Source: Pseudoalteromonas gelatinilytica (lineage in GTDB: Bacteria; Pseudomonadota; Gammaproteobacteria; Enterobacterales; Alteromonadaceae). Taken from it: a stretch of 64,000 nt of DNA. Positions within the stretch are counted from its first letter, which is position 1. Every line of letters starts with the position of its first letter. This document shows positions 63,946 to 64,000 of this stretch, piece after piece. The notes below the pieces were generated by a model that worked only from the letters and a program-made list of their open reading frames with translations, was not told the origin of the DNA and did no database searches. Location: positions 248,001 to 312,000 of the forward strand of contig NZ_LRRU01000022.1 of assembly GCF_001641615.1 (NCBI RefSeq), written 5' to 3'. Both the position numbers and the translations under genes were made by a program.

Positions 63946-64000
63946 ACGCCCCGCTCAATCGTTTTGGCTGAATTAGTGATCGGCTAAAACACAATTTAAA

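Overview
The window looks like a chromosomal segment of a marine gammaproteobacterium of the Alteromonadales, most likely Pseudoalteromonas or a close relative. This rests on the protein sequences (fadIJ, smrB/prmB/aroC, epmC/yfcL, yeiP, ibpA and metY-rimP-nusA-infB-rbfA-truB all have the gammaproteobacterial form), a moderate A+T-rich composition judged by eye, and dense c-di-GMP signalling genes. I saw no phage genes, transposases, CRISPR arrays or plasmid functions. This is largely core chromosome with a few lineage-specific blocks.

Layout. 1-2364: the end of an ATPase-domain (anti-sigma/SpoIIE type) gene, a GAF protein and an AspC-like aminotransferase. 2435-3699 (minus): an ECF sigma factor with a DUF3379 membrane protein, a likely sigma/anti-sigma pair. 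3811-10662 (minus): a complete MoxR-DUF58-DUF4381-BatA-BatB/C-BatD (Bat aerotolerance) operon. 10998-14533: the fadIJ beta-oxidation operon with a FadR-like operator over its promoter region. 14671-16364: GNAT, YjbR and the EF-P paralogue YeiP/EfpL. 16509-23068: a second MoxR-type operon (RDD, SpoIIM, DUF4129, DUF4350, MoxR, DUF58). 23139-32226: small membrane proteins, a GGDEF-EAL protein, an M16 protease, SixA, RidA, ASCH, SDR and an AEC transporter. 32251-45917: smrB / prmB-aroC and epmC-NAD kinase-yfcL. This neighbourhood is conserved in E. coli, but here a block of LysR, GST, GGDEF and two tandem HD-GYP-like receptors sits inside it. 46067-51359: AbgT transporter, DeaD helicase, GrxA, a thioredoxin-like membrane protein and IbpA. 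51399-54117 (minus): an overlapping three-gene operon for exported proteins (zinc phospholipase-like enzyme, parvulin-like protein, anchored helical protein). 54235-57155: FeS-type photolyase, a DUF4124-like protein with an internal duplication, and a globin-like protein. 57399-63908: the metY-rimP-nusA-infB-rbfA-truB translation operon, with a promoter for rpsO at the right edge.

How the genes work together. Two MoxR ATPase/von Willebrand-type assembly systems lie about 6 kb apart and carry different membrane partners. Four c-di-GMP-type enzymes form a signalling group; two are tandem paralogues, and one of those has gained a periplasmic solute-binding domain. Translation quality control recurs through the window (SmrB, PrmB, EpmC, EfpL, RimP, RbfA, TruB). 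The least explained parts are the 51399-54117 exported-protein operon, the HD-GYP receptor pair, the second MoxR operon and the globin-like and duplicated coiled-coil proteins at 55.9-57.2 kb.
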